A stretch of 64,000 bases of DNA from Roseovarius sp. (lineage in GTDB: Bacteria; Pseudomonadota; Alphaproteobacteria; Rhodobacterales; Rhodobacteraceae), in NCBI GenBank assembly GCA_014359765.1, contig JACIYT010000010.1, forward strand, positions 1 to 64,000, read 5' to 3'. Each line of letters opens with the position of its first letter. Within the stretch, counting starts at the first letter, position 1. The position numbers and the translations under genes are program-made. The notes under the pieces were generated by a model, which searched no databases, was not told where the DNA came from, and saw only the letters and a program-made list of their open reading frames with translations. Positions 41,268-50,324 of the stretch are shown here, in pieces.

Positions 41268-42512
41268 TCATTCGTATTTCGAGGAATTTTCCTTGATGAC
41301 CTCCCAGACGACATCGAGATAGTCGGCGCTCCAGTCGGTGAGGGGCACCCAGGTTTCGCCATCCCACTGTTCGATGCGCGTCTTGCCGCCGCCGCCGTGA
41401 TCCTCGGCGGTGACGGTGAGCGGTGCCATGAGGCCGTTCGCGTCGAACTCCACAATCGATTCGAAGCCGTCCTTCATGCTCTCGGGGGTCAGCGGCGAGC
41501 CGTGCTTCTCGATGGCGATGCGCGCCGCCTCGAGGCCGGGGGCGAGGATCGCGAGGCCGGTGTTGTAATACACGTCGCGCACCAGGTTTTCGGGACCGCT
41601 GCCCTTGCCCTTGGCATAGTAGGTCTCGAGCATCGTCTGCACGATCGGGACATCCTGACCGCCGGCCACGTTGGTCGTGCGCAGCAGGCCCTTTGCCTCC
41701 TGCAGGCCGATATTGACGATATCGACCTCGTTGAGCCAGTTGGACGTGATGTAGCGATCAATCGGGAACTGGTTGCGCCGCATCTCGCGGGAGGCGACCA
41801 CATGCCCGCCCGCCAGCAACCAGCTGATCACGTAATCGGGCTTGTCGCGGCGGATCTTGCTCCATGCGCCGGACTGATCCGAACCGGGCAACGGCACCGG
41901 GTAGAGCTCGAGATCGAAGCCCTCCTTCTTCGACAGGGTCCTGAGGATCTCGATCGGCTCCTGCCCGAACGGATAATCGAGATAGATGAAGCCGATCTTG
42001 CGGCCTTCCAGATCACCCCCGAGCTGGCCCTTGACGAAGGAGACGGCATTTGCCGCCTGCTGCCAGTAGCTCGGGCCGATGGGGAAGACCCATTCGAACA
42101 CGGAACCATCGACCGCGTCGCCGCGACCGGTAAAGTTCTGCATCAGGATGGTCTGATCCTTCATGGCGCGGGGCAGCACCGCGTTCGTGACCGGCGTGGA
42201 CAGGAAGTAGAAGATGAACACACCGTCGCGCTTGAGCTGCTCGTAGCATTCCACGCCGCGCTGCGGCTCGTTGCCGTGGTCGCGCACGATGATCTCGACC
42301 GGGTGGCCGCCGATGCCGCCATTGTCATTGGTGTACATCGCGAGGTCCTGCGCCGCCTGCGCCACCTGCGGCGAGACGAAACTGTAGGACTTGCTGATGT
42401 CGAAGCAGAGGCCGAAGCGGATCGGCTCCTTCTCCTGAGCAGAGGCGCCGAGCGCCCCTGCCGTGAGGGTCGCCGCGAGGGCGGCAGTCCTGATATGCCG
42501 TTTCAGTGTCAT
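41268..42512 (-). CDS. ABC transporter substrate-binding protein, branched-chain amino acid type (copy 2)
   Basis: A 414-residue near-duplicate of the downstream gene, with the same signal peptide (MTLKRHIRTAALAATLTAGAL) and the same downstream extension. Differences cluster in residues 30-150 (for example DISKSYSFVSPQV, FIFYFLSTPV, MKDQTILMQNF) and at the C-terminus, while the middle third is almost unchanged in DNA as well. This suggests recent duplication plus gene conversion, with some change of the ligand pocket. Confidence 0.92.
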   Translation of the reverse strand: MTLKRHIRTAALAATLTAGALGASAQEKEPIRFGLCFDISKSYSFVSPQVAQAAQDLAMYTNDNGGIGGHPVEIIVRDHGNEPQRGVECYEQLKRDGVFIFYFLSTPVTNAVLPRAMKDQTILMQNFTGRGDAVDGSVFEWVFPIGPSYWQQAANAVSFVKGQLGGDLEGRKIGFIYLDYPFGQEPIEILRTLSKKEGFDLELYPVPLPGSDQSGAWSKIRRDKPDYVISWLLAGGHVVASREMRRNQFPIDRYITSNWLNEVDIVNIGLQEAKGLLRTTNVAGGQDVPIVQTMLETYYAKGKGSGPENLVRDVYYNTGLAILAPGLEAARIAIEKHGSPLTPESMKDGFESIVEFDANGLMAPLTVTAEDHGGGGKTRIEQWDGETWVPLTDWSADYLDVVWEVIKENSSKYE

Positions 42513-42544
42513 TTTCTCTCTCCCTGTTGAGCCCGTCCGGGCCG

Positions 42545-43783
42545 TCACTGACCGTATTTCGAGGAACTTTCCCTGACAACCTCCCAGACCACATCGGTAT
42601 AGGCCGCGATCCAGTCCGTTTGCGGGACCCAGGTCTCGCCATCCCACATCTCGATCCGCGTCTTGCCGCCGCCGCCGTGATCCTCGGCGGTGACCGTGAT
42701 CGGCGCCATCATGCCGTTCGCGTCATAGTCCACCAGCGTCTCAAGCGCCGCCTTGAAGCTCTGGGGCGTGATCGGAAGCCCGCCCTGTTCGGCGGCCCGG
42801 CTCGCGGCCTCGAAAATGATCGAATACATCGCCAGACCCGTGTTGTAGAACACATCCTCGGTATTCACGATCGGGCCCGAGCCCTGCCCCTTGTCGTAAA
42901 GCTCGGCCATCATGACCTGACGCAGGGGCGCATCGAGGCCGCCGACGACATTGGTGCCACGCTTGAGGCCCTTGGCCGCCTCCTTGCCGATATTGCCGAT
43001 ATCCACCTCGTTGAGCCAGTTGACCGAGATGTATTTGTCGATCGGAATGCGGTTGCGCGCCATTTCCTTGGCCGCGACCACATGGGCACCGCCCAGCATC
43101 CACGAGATGATGTGATCGGGATTGTCGCGGCGCATCTTGGACCACACCCCGGCCTGATCGCTGCCGGGGAGCGGCACGGGATAGAGCAGCAGCTCGAAGC
43201 CCTCCTTTTTCGCAAGCGTCTGGAGGATCTCGATCGGCTCCTGGCCGAACGGGTAGTCAAAATAGACAAAGCCGACCTTGACGCCGGACAGATCGCCGTC
43301 ATGGAGTTGCTTGATATAGGCGATATTGTTGGCGGCCTGGCCCCAGTAGGTCGGCCCGACGGGGTAAACCCAATCGAAAACCGTGCCATCGACGGCATCG
43401 CCGCGGCCGACGAGCGACTGCATCAGGATCACCTGATCCTCCATGGCGCGCGGCAGGATCGCCAGCGAGACCGGGGTGGACAGGGTATCGAAGACGAACA
43501 CGCCTTCACGCCGCAGCCTGGAATAGCATTCGATCCCGCGCTGCGGCTCGTTGCCATGGTCGCGCACGATCACCTCGACCGGCTCGCCGCCGATGCCGCC
43601 GCGCATGTTCACCAGCTTGCCCAGATCCTGCGCCGCCTGTGCCACCTGCGGGGTGGCGAATGTATAGGCCTTGCTGAGGTCGTAGCAGACCCCGACCTTG
43701 AAAGGCTCGGCCAGCGCGGCGCCGGCACTCAGCAGGCCGCCGGCCACCGCGAGGCCCCCCAGAAACCTGTTCAATCCCTTCAT
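42545..43783 (-). CDS. ABC transporter substrate-binding protein, branched-chain amino acid type (copy 3)
   Basis: A 412-residue paralogue of the two genes downstream, clearly older: it shares the layout and many blocks (GGIGGEPVEVIVRDHGNEPQRGIECY, DYPFGQEPIEIL, PVPLPGSDQAG, NWLNEVDIGNIG) but differs throughout. Signal peptide ends AALAEPFKV. It may be the ancestral binding protein of the transporter, since it is the one next to livF. Confidence 0.92.
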   Translation of the reverse strand: MKGLNRFLGGLAVAGGLLSAGAALAEPFKVGVCYDLSKAYTFATPQVAQAAQDLGKLVNMRGGIGGEPVEVIVRDHGNEPQRGIECYSRLRREGVFVFDTLSTPVSLAILPRAMEDQVILMQSLVGRGDAVDGTVFDWVYPVGPTYWGQAANNIAYIKQLHDGDLSGVKVGFVYFDYPFGQEPIEILQTLAKKEGFELLLYPVPLPGSDQAGVWSKMRRDNPDHIISWMLGGAHVVAAKEMARNRIPIDKYISVNWLNEVDIGNIGKEAAKGLKRGTNVVGGLDAPLRQVMMAELYDKGQGSGPIVNTEDVFYNTGLAMYSIIFEAASRAAEQGGLPITPQSFKAALETLVDYDANGMMAPITVTAEDHGGGGKTRIEMWDGETWVPQTDWIAAYTDVVWEVVRESSSKYGQ

Positions 43784-43816
43784 CGTGTCCTCCCGGTTTG
43801 ATTCTCTGGTCTTGTG

Positions 43817-44635
43817 TCAGCTCAGCCAGCGCTTGCGCCGGCTGTAATGCTTGACGTTGTGGAAATCGGTCCCCTCGCCACCGCCAAGGTAGAATTCCTG
43901 AATGTCGGAATTGGCCTTGAGCGCCTCGGCCGTGCCATGCATCACGACGCGGCCATTCTCGATCAGGTATCCTTCCGACACGATCTCGAGCGCGGCCAGC
44001 GCATTCTGCTCGACGAGCAGCACCGACATGCCCTCCTGGCGATTGATCTGGCTGATGATGCCGAAGATCTCCTCGACGAGGAAGGGCGCGAGCCCGAGGC
44101 TCGGCTCATCGAGCATCAGCAGGCGCGGCTGCGTCACCAGCGCGCGACCGATGGCGAGCATCTGCTGCTCGCCGCCCGACAGATAGCCCGCCGCCGAATT
44201 TCGGCGCTCGGCCAGACGCGGGAAATAGGTGTATATCTTTTCCTTTTCCGCGTTCAGCGCCGACCGCGACATCGACATCGGCGCCGCCGCGGTCAGGTTC
44301 TCGTCAGGCGTCAGATGTTCGAACACGCGCCGGCCCTCGATGACGTGGCAGATGCCCATCTCGACCCGTTTCTGCGCGAGCATCTCGGTGATGTCGGTCC
44401 CGTCGAACCGGATCTCGCCGCGGCTGACACGCCCGCGCTCGGCCTTCAGCAGGCCGCTGATGGCCTTGAGCGTGGTGCTCTTGCCGGCGCCGTTCGACCC
44501 CAGAAGCGCCACCATGTCGCCCCTGGGAACCTGGATCGAGACCCCCTTGATTGCCAGCATCACGTTGTCATAGAGGACTTCGACGCTGTTCATCGAAAGG
44601 ATGGGCAAGGCTTCGGATTTTTCCTGAATGCTCAT
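43817..44635 (-). CDS. livF: ABC transporter ATP-binding protein, LivF type
   Basis: A 272-residue ATPase. Walker A GSNGAGKST, the Q-loop segment, ABC signature YLSGGEQQM and Walker B LLMLDEPSLGLAP are all present, the last being diagnostic of LivF. The protein is some 35 residues longer than amino-acid LivF, mainly in a C-terminal extension (GGGEGTDFHNVKHYSRRKRWLS). Six bases separate it from livM. Confidence 0.93.
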   Translation of the reverse strand: MSIQEKSEALPILSMNSVEVLYDNVMLAIKGVSIQVPRGDMVALLGSNGAGKSTTLKAISGLLKAERGRVSRGEIRFDGTDITEMLAQKRVEMGICHVIEGRRVFEHLTPDENLTAAAPMSMSRSALNAEKEKIYTYFPRLAERRNSAAGYLSGGEQQMLAIGRALVTQPRLLMLDEPSLGLAPFLVEEIFGIISQINRQEGMSVLLVEQNALAALEIVSEGYLIENGRVVMHGTAEALKANSDIQEFYLGGGEGTDFHNVKHYSRRKRWLS

Positions 44636-44641
44636 CTTTGG

Positions 44642-45715
44642 TCACTTTCTGAACTGATCGAAGGGCCAGATCATGAGATAGTCCCTGATGTTGCCGTAGA
44701 GCTTCCCGAGGCCGAGCGGCTCGATCAGCAGGATGATGACGATCAGCGCGCCATAGACCGCGTTCGGCATGTGGGCGAGCGTCTCGACATCGACCTGGAG
44801 CCCGAGATTCGCGCTCGTGGTGGCGAAAATGCCGTTCACGATACCCGGCACGAGAAGGATGAGCGCGACGCCGAAATAGGTGCCGATGATGCTGCCCAGC
44901 CCGCCGACGATGACCATGGCCAGAACCTGGATCGAGACCGCGACCGAGAACTGCTCGGGCGCCGCCAGAAAGAAGAACGCCGCGACCAGGAGCGCGCCGC
45001 TGACCCCGGCGATGAAGGACGAGGTCGCGAAGGCGAGGATCTTGTAGTAGAAACTGTTCACCCCGAGGATCGCCGCGGCATAATCCTTTTCGCGCACGGC
45101 CACCAGGGCGCGGCCCAGCGCGGAGCGCTTGAGGTTCAGCATGAAGATCGTCACCATCAGGCACCACCCGAAGGCCACATAGTAATAGCCCGCATCCGAG
45201 GTGATCGGCTGTCCGAGCAATGCCAGCGTCGGCGATTGCAGCGAGGCATGCGAGCCGCCCGTGATCGCCGGCGAATGTGTCAGGACCCAGTCCATCACGA
45301 ACTGCATCGCCAGCGTGGTGAGCGCGAGATAGAGCCCCTTGACCCGCAGCGCCGCGAAGGCGAACAGGCTGCCGATCACCGACGAGGCAAGGCCGCCGAT
45401 GATCAGGGCGAATTCCCAAGGCACCCCGAACCGCGCGGCATGGATCGCCGAATAGGCGCCGACCGCCATGACCGCCGCATAGCCCAGGTGCAACTGGCCC
45501 GCCCAGCCCGTCACGAGGTTCAGCCCCAGCGCCGCCGCCGACCAGATGAGCCAGGGCAGGATATAGCTGTTCAGATAGAGCGACGGGATGATGAACGGCG
45601 CCGCAAGACCGATGACGAGGATGAACACCGCAAGGTTCCGGTCCGCGGGGACCTTGTAGATGCGGCTGTCCGAAACGTAATCGGCATGGTGAACACCGGA
45701 AAGTCGGTAGAACAT
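44642..45715 (-). CDS. livM: ABC transporter permease, LivM type
   Basis: A 357-residue membrane protein with about ten helices. The stretch WSAAALGLNLVTGWAGQLHLGYAAVMAVGAYSA is the LivM signature. The EAA-like cytoplasmic loop ALVAVREKDYAAAILGVNSFYYKILAF follows, then VIVGGLGSIIGTYFGVALI. A soluble N-terminal stretch of about 25 residues precedes the first helix. Three bases after livH. Confidence 0.93.
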   Translation of the reverse strand: MFYRLSGVHHADYVSDSRIYKVPADRNLAVFILVIGLAAPFIIPSLYLNSYILPWLIWSAAALGLNLVTGWAGQLHLGYAAVMAVGAYSAIHAARFGVPWEFALIIGGLASSVIGSLFAFAALRVKGLYLALTTLAMQFVMDWVLTHSPAITGGSHASLQSPTLALLGQPITSDAGYYYVAFGWCLMVTIFMLNLKRSALGRALVAVREKDYAAAILGVNSFYYKILAFATSSFIAGVSGALLVAAFFFLAAPEQFSVAVSIQVLAMVIVGGLGSIIGTYFGVALILLVPGIVNGIFATTSANLGLQVDVETLAHMPNAVYGALIVIILLIEPLGLGKLYGNIRDYLMIWPFDQFRK

Positions 45716-45718
45716 GGA

Positions 45719-46606
45719 TTACACCCTTTCGATGTCGTGGCGGCCGAAGAGACCGTGCGGACGGATCATCACCGTCAGAATGAGCACCGCGGCAACGATC
45801 AGCTCGCGGCTGCCGCCGCCCACCAGCGGATCGAGGAATTCCGCGCCGACATTCTCGACGATGCCGAGGATGATCCCCGCGATGATCGCGCCGAGGATGC
45901 TGTCGAGACCGCCGAGAACCGCCACCGTGAGCCCCTTGAGGAGCAAGAGCGACAGCGCCTGATCGACGCCCTGGATCTCGCCCCAGATGACGCCTGCCGC
46001 GACGGCCACGACCGAGGCCAGCGCCCAGGACAGCCCGACGCCGCGCTCCACCGAAATGCCGACCGACCAGGAGGCCATGTAATCATCCGCGATCGCGCGC
46101 AGCTTGATGCCGGTGCGGCTGCGGAAGAAGACGAGGAAGGCGCCGAAAAGGGCGATGGCGACCGCCGCGCCGACCAGATGGATACGGCTGATGAAGATGT
46201 CGCCCAGCAGGAGCGGATCGTAACCGACCCCGAGCTCGACCGAGCGCGACGTGCCCCCCCAGATCGCGAGCGTTGCCCCCCGCAGGAAGATGTCGAGCCC
46301 CAGCGTCATCATCAGGATCATGATCACCGGGCGCCCCGCCAGCCGGCGCAGCGCCACCCGCTCGATGCCGAAGCCGAGGCCGAACATCAACAGCGCGGCC
46401 AGCGGAATGGCCACCCAGAGCGGCATCCCCACATCGCGCGCCAGCGCAAGGACCACATAGGCCGCGAGCATCGTCAGCCCGCCCTGCGCCAGATTGGGCA
46501 CCGACGACGCCTTGTAGATCAGCACCAGACCGATCGCGAACAGCGAATAGAGAAGCCCGGTGAGCGCCCCGTTGATCGCCAGTTCCGTGAGAAAGATCAG
46601 ATCCAT
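45719..46606 (-). CDS. livH: ABC transporter permease, LivH type
   Basis: A 295-residue membrane protein with about eight helices. Typical LivH features are NGALTGLLYSLFAIGLVLIYKASSVPNLAQGGLTMLAAY at the N-terminus, LRAIADDYMASWSVGISVERG for the EAA-like loop, and VAVLGGLDSILGAIIAGIILGIVENVG at the C-terminal end. It starts directly at the ligase stop (adjacent bases). Confidence 0.93.
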   Translation of the reverse strand: MDLIFLTELAINGALTGLLYSLFAIGLVLIYKASSVPNLAQGGLTMLAAYVVLALARDVGMPLWVAIPLAALLMFGLGFGIERVALRRLAGRPVIMILMMTLGLDIFLRGATLAIWGGTSRSVELGVGYDPLLLGDIFISRIHLVGAAVAIALFGAFLVFFRSRTGIKLRAIADDYMASWSVGISVERGVGLSWALASVVAVAAGVIWGEIQGVDQALSLLLLKGLTVAVLGGLDSILGAIIAGIILGIVENVGAEFLDPLVGGGSRELIVAAVLILTVMIRPHGLFGRHDIERV

Positions 46607-48526
46607 TCATACCTCCCTGATGGGAAGGATTCGATCGACCTTCCCGGTTTCGCCGGTCTCGTAGGTCACCAGGGCGCTGACATGGACCTCCTTCGATCCA
46701 TCGTAGAGCGCGGTGATGACATCGGCATAACGTTCCTGAACCACCTTGCGGCGCAGCTTCCTGGTGCGGGTGATCTCGCCGTCATCCGGGTCGAACTCCT
46801 TGGGCAGGCTGACGAACCGCTTGAGCCGCAGGCCCTCGGGGATGACAGCATTCACCCGGCGGAAAGCGTCGCGCAGCAGCTTGGCGACCTCGTCGCGCTG
46901 CGACAGATCGGCATAGGACACATAGGGCACGCCATTGACCTCCGCCCAGTGCCCGACCGCCTCGAAATCGATACAGACCATCGCCGTCAGCTCCTCAAGC
47001 CCGGCACCGATCACGGCGGCGTCCTTGATATACGGGCTGAATTTCAGGCGGTTCTCGATGTAGTTGGGCACATAGCGTTCGCCGCTGGCGGTATGCATGA
47101 CCTCCGACACGCGCCCGAGCACCACGAGATGCCCGTCCTCCTCCAGATAGCCGGCATCGCCCGAATGCAGCCAGCCGCCCTCGAGCGCCTCGGCCGACGC
47201 TTCGGGGTTGTTGAAATACCCGCTGAACACGCTGTCCGAGCGCAGCAGGATCTCGCCATCATCGGAGATCTTCACCTCGACGCCCGGCACCGGCTTGCCG
47301 ACCGTGTGCAGCCGCACCTCGTCGGGCGCCTGGATGGCGGTGATCGCGCTGATTTCGGTCTGGCCGTAGAACTGGCGGAGCTTGATGCCCAGCGCCCGGT
47401 AGAAGACAAAGGTGTCCTCGCCGATCGCCTCGCCGCCGGTAAAGGCGTTCCTCAGGCGGCTCATGCCGAAATGGTCCTTGATCGGCCCGAAGATCATCGC
47501 CTCGCCAAGAAGCCGCCCCAGGGGTTCCAGAATGCCGCCGCTCTTGCCGTTCAGCTTGCGCGTCTCGGCGGCGATCGCCCGGTCCATGAAGAAATGATAG
47601 AGCGTCTTCTTCAGCCAGGTCGAATTCTCCATCCCGACCTGGATCGTGGTGAGCATCTGATCCCAGCTGCGCGGCGCCGCCAGGTAGAAGGTCGGCGCGA
47701 TCTCGCGCATGTCCCGGACGACCGTTTCCTGCCGCTCCGGCACGTTCACGGTGAACCTCAGCAGCAAGGCCGCCGCCACGGTGATGGCGTAATCGCCGAC
47801 CCATGCCATCGGGAGATAGGCCAGAATCTCCTCACCCTCCTCGAAGGCACCCCCGGCATGGCCGTTGCGGGCGGCGGCCAGGACGTTCTTCTGGCTCAGC
47901 ACGATGCCCTTCGGCTTGCCGGTGGTCCCCGAGGAATGCATGAAGATCGCCGGATCCTCGGGCCCCGCCCGTGTCAGGATATCGTCCCGAAGGCCGGGGT
48001 TCTCGTTCAGGTCGTGCCGGCCCATCTCGACGAGATGGTCCCAGGACATGAGGCCGTCCACCTCGTAGAAACCAAGGCCGCGCGCCTCATCGTAAACGAT
48101 ATGCGCGATGCCGGTCGCGCCCGCGTCGCGCAGCTCGAGGATCTTGTCCACCTGTTCCTGATCCTCGGCAAGGGCGGCGACGATATCGGCCTCGCCGAGA
48201 AAATGCCGCAGCTCTTCCAGCGTCGCGCCGGGATAGGCCGGCATGGGATAGCCGCCAAGCAGGGCGACCGCCAGCATCCCCCCGTAAAGCCGCGCGCGGT
48301 TGTCGCCGAGGATGAGCACCGCCTTGCCCGGCCCGACGCCGATCCGCTCGAGCCCGGCCGCGGCGGCAACCACCTCGTCCACGTAATCCGCCCAGGTCGT
48401 TTCCCGCCAGATGCCGCGCTCCTTCTCGCGGATTGCGATATCCGAGCCGTGGCGCGTCGCGTTGCGCGCCAGCAAGGCGCCGATCGTGTTCTCGGCGGAA
48501 ATCAGGTTCCTTGCTCCGTCAGCCAT
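46607..48526 (-). CDS. long-chain acyl-CoA synthetase embedded in the transporter operon
   Basis: A 639-residue AMP-forming ligase of the long-chain (FAA1) branch, distinct from the 524-residue ligase at 35839. The P-loop FMHSSGTTGKPKGIVLSQKN lies near 205-225, FYGQTEISAITAIQAP is the adenylate motif, and GWLHSGDAGYLEEDGHLVVLGRVSEVM is the hinge. Long-chain members carry the late TRTRKLRRKVVQERYADVI with the catalytic basic residue. Location between livG and livH, overlapping livG by 8 bases, indicates that imported acid is activated at once (vectorial acylation); this coupling is inferred. Confidence 0.92.
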   Translation of the reverse strand: MADGARNLISAENTIGALLARNATRHGSDIAIREKERGIWRETTWADYVDEVVAAAAGLERIGVGPGKAVLILGDNRARLYGGMLAVALLGGYPMPAYPGATLEELRHFLGEADIVAALAEDQEQVDKILELRDAGATGIAHIVYDEARGLGFYEVDGLMSWDHLVEMGRHDLNENPGLRDDILTRAGPEDPAIFMHSSGTTGKPKGIVLSQKNVLAAARNGHAGGAFEEGEEILAYLPMAWVGDYAITVAAALLLRFTVNVPERQETVVRDMREIAPTFYLAAPRSWDQMLTTIQVGMENSTWLKKTLYHFFMDRAIAAETRKLNGKSGGILEPLGRLLGEAMIFGPIKDHFGMSRLRNAFTGGEAIGEDTFVFYRALGIKLRQFYGQTEISAITAIQAPDEVRLHTVGKPVPGVEVKISDDGEILLRSDSVFSGYFNNPEASAEALEGGWLHSGDAGYLEEDGHLVVLGRVSEVMHTASGERYVPNYIENRLKFSPYIKDAAVIGAGLEELTAMVCIDFEAVGHWAEVNGVPYVSYADLSQRDEVAKLLRDAFRRVNAVIPEGLRLKRFVSLPKEFDPDDGEITRTRKLRRKVVQERYADVITALYDGSKEVHVSALVTYETGETGKVDRILPIREV

Positions 48527-49328
48527 GCGACCCTCCGATATATGCCTCGATGACGCGAGGATCCTTGACCACTTCCCTCGGGATGCCGCTGGCGATCATC
48601 TCGCCATAGTTCAGCGCGAGCATCCGGTCGCAGATGCCGATGATCACGTCCATGTGGTGCTCGATCAGGAGCACGCTGACGCCGCGCTCGGCGCGCGCGT
48701 CGAGGATGAAACGGGACATATAGCCCTTTTCTTCCTGGTTCATGCCCGCCATCGGCTCGTCGAGGATGAGCATCGTCGGCTCGGCCACGAGGGCGCGCGC
48801 CAGCTCCACCCGTTTCTTGAGGCCGATCGGCAGACCATCGACAAGCTCATGCCGGATGCTCTCGAGCTGAAGAAACTCGATCACCTCCTCCACGACCTTG
48901 CGGTTCTCGATCTCCTCGGGTCGCGCCGCCCACCAGTAGAAGGCCGTGCGCAGCACCCCCGGATGCATGTGGATGTGCCGGCCAAGCAGGACATTGTCGA
49001 GAACGCTCATGCCATTGAACAGCGCGAGGTTCTGGAACGTCCGGGCAATGCCGAGCCTGGCCACCTTGTGCGGCGCGGTGCCGGTGATGTCCTGGCCGGC
49101 GAGGCGGACGCTGCCCTTGTTGGGCGGGTAGAACCCGGTGATCGCGTTGGTCAGCGTGGTCTTGCCGCTCCCGTTCGGGCCGACCAGTCCGAAGATTTCC
49201 CCTTGGTGAATGGCAAGATCAACGCCGGTCACGGCGACGATACCACCAAAGCGACGCTCGACGCCAAGACATTCCAGGATCGGCTGGTCGCCTTGGTGAG
49301 CACGCGTTGTGTTTCCTTGTATCGACAT
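48519..49328 (-). CDS. livG: ABC transporter ATP-binding protein, LivG type
   Basis: A 269-residue ATPase. Walker A GPNGSGKTT and Walker B MLILDEPMAGMNQEEK are clear. The ABC signature is the variant LPIGLKKRVELARAL in place of LSYGQQR, a form typical of this ligase-associated transporter type. The LivG-specific loop before it (HMHPGVLRTAFYWWAARPEEIENRKVVEEVIEFL) is present. Overlaps the ligase gene and follows the SDR gene by 44 bases. Confidence 0.92.
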   Translation of the reverse strand: MSIQGNTTRAHQGDQPILECLGVERRFGGIVAVTGVDLAIHQGEIFGLVGPNGSGKTTLTNAITGFYPPNKGSVRLAGQDITGTAPHKVARLGIARTFQNLALFNGMSVLDNVLLGRHIHMHPGVLRTAFYWWAARPEEIENRKVVEEVIEFLQLESIRHELVDGLPIGLKKRVELARALVAEPTMLILDEPMAGMNQEEKGYMSRFILDARAERGVSVLLIEHHMDVIIGICDRMLALNYGEMIASGIPREVVKDPRVIEAYIGGSHG

Positions 49329-49372
49329 CTATCCCCTGTCAGTTTCGACCACGGTGTGGCTTGTTATGGAAT

Positions 49373-50227
49373 TCACGGGATCCGGAAGTAGTCCGGTCGA
49401 CCCGTCGGCCATGGGTCACCCCACAATTGCTGTCCACCGTCGATATTGAGCACCTCCCCGGTCACGAACTTTCCCGAATGCGCGGCCATGTAAACGACCC
49501 CCTCGGCAACGTCGAATTCGTCGCCCGCGTGGCGCATCGGGTTCGAATCCTGGAACGTCGCGGATCCCTCCTCGGGATAATTGCCAAAGCCGTTGCTCTC
49601 GCAGCAGCCCGGCGCCACGCAATTCACGCGGATCTTGTGGGGCGCCCATTCGACGGCGACCGTCTTCGACAGGTAGATCACGCCGGCGCGCGCCGCGCAG
49701 GTATGCGCGATGCCGGGCATCCCCCGCCAGATATCGGCAACGATGTTCACGATCGCGCCCGGCTGCCCGCGCCCGACCCAATGCCGCGCGGTGGACTGCA
49801 TCATCCACCAGGTGCCGTTGAGGTTGGTGTCGATCACCGCGTTCCAGCCCTTGGGCGTGAAATCGAGCGCGGCCTGCGGAAACTGACCGCCGGCATTGTT
49901 CACGAGCACATCGATCGCGCCGAATTCGCTGTTCACCTGTTCGGTGAAGGCCTCGACCTGGTCGATATCGCGGATCGACATCGGCACCGCCAGAACCTCG
50001 CCGCCGAAACCACGCAGGAATTCGGCCGCATCGCGGAGCTTCTCCTCGTTGCGGCCGTTGATGGCGAGATTCGCGCCAAGCCTTGCGAAAAGGGTGGCGA
50101 TGGCCAGCCCCAGCCCGCCGCCCGCGCCGGTCACGACCACGGACTGACCCGCGAACAGGCCCGGCGCATAAACAGTCGGATACGTGGCGAGATCCTCTCG
50201 CGAGGACCCGAAACGTGGCTTGCTCAT
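49373..50227 (-). CDS. SDR-family enoyl-CoA reductase-like protein (DECR/PECR type)
   Basis: A 284-residue SDR. The cofactor motif is VTGAGGGLG near 31-39, with NGRN after strand 2 (NADPH preference) and NNAGGQFPQAALDFTPKGWNAVIDTNLNGTWWMMQ. The classical YxxxK is replaced: IVADIWRGMPGIAHTCAARAGVIYLSK has no Tyr at the usual place. This matches 2,4-dienoyl-CoA and trans-2-enoyl-CoA reductases, which use HSxAARAG. So it probably reduces an unsaturated acyl-CoA. First gene of the long operon, behind a TetR-style operator. Confidence 0.85.
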   Translation of the reverse strand: MSKPRFGSSREDLATYPTVYAPGLFAGQSVVVTGAGGGLGLAIATLFARLGANLAINGRNEEKLRDAAEFLRGFGGEVLAVPMSIRDIDQVEAFTEQVNSEFGAIDVLVNNAGGQFPQAALDFTPKGWNAVIDTNLNGTWWMMQSTARHWVGRGQPGAIVNIVADIWRGMPGIAHTCAARAGVIYLSKTVAVEWAPHKIRVNCVAPGCCESNGFGNYPEEGSATFQDSNPMRHAGDEFDVAEGVVYMAAHSGKFVTGEVLNIDGGQQLWGDPWPTGRPDYFRIP

Positions 50228-50266
50228 GACGCCCCTCCCTCTCCCGTCACGCGCGTTTCACGATAA

Positions 50267-50282
50267 TCTAACGGGCGTTAGA
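50267..50282. promoter_or_regulatory. operator-like palindrome upstream of the transport/reductase operon
   Basis: A perfect 7-base inverted repeat TCTAACG-GG-CGTTAGA, 40 bases upstream of the SDR start. Size and symmetry suit a TetR-family operator, common in front of fatty-acid and CoA-ester catabolic operons. No regulator gene is in the window. Confidence 0.7.
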
Positions 50283-50290
50283 AACGATAG

Positions 50291-50324
50291 CAAGGAAAGA
50301 TTCCACGGCTCCGGTCTTTCCTTG
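50291..50324 (-). terminator. hairpin after the ThDP-enzyme gene
   Basis: A perfect 10-base inverted repeat CAAGGAAAGA / TCTTTCCTTG with a 14-base loop, 21 bases after the ThDP gene stop. It lacks a long T tract but the arms end in T-rich sequence. It could also be a second operator for the operon downstream. Confidence 0.5.

Noticed and set aside
43814-48553. A plus-strand open frame of 1579 codons across the liv operon
   Set aside because: Shadow of livF, livM, livH and the acyl-CoA ligase on the minus strand; low-complexity composition, no ribosome binding site.
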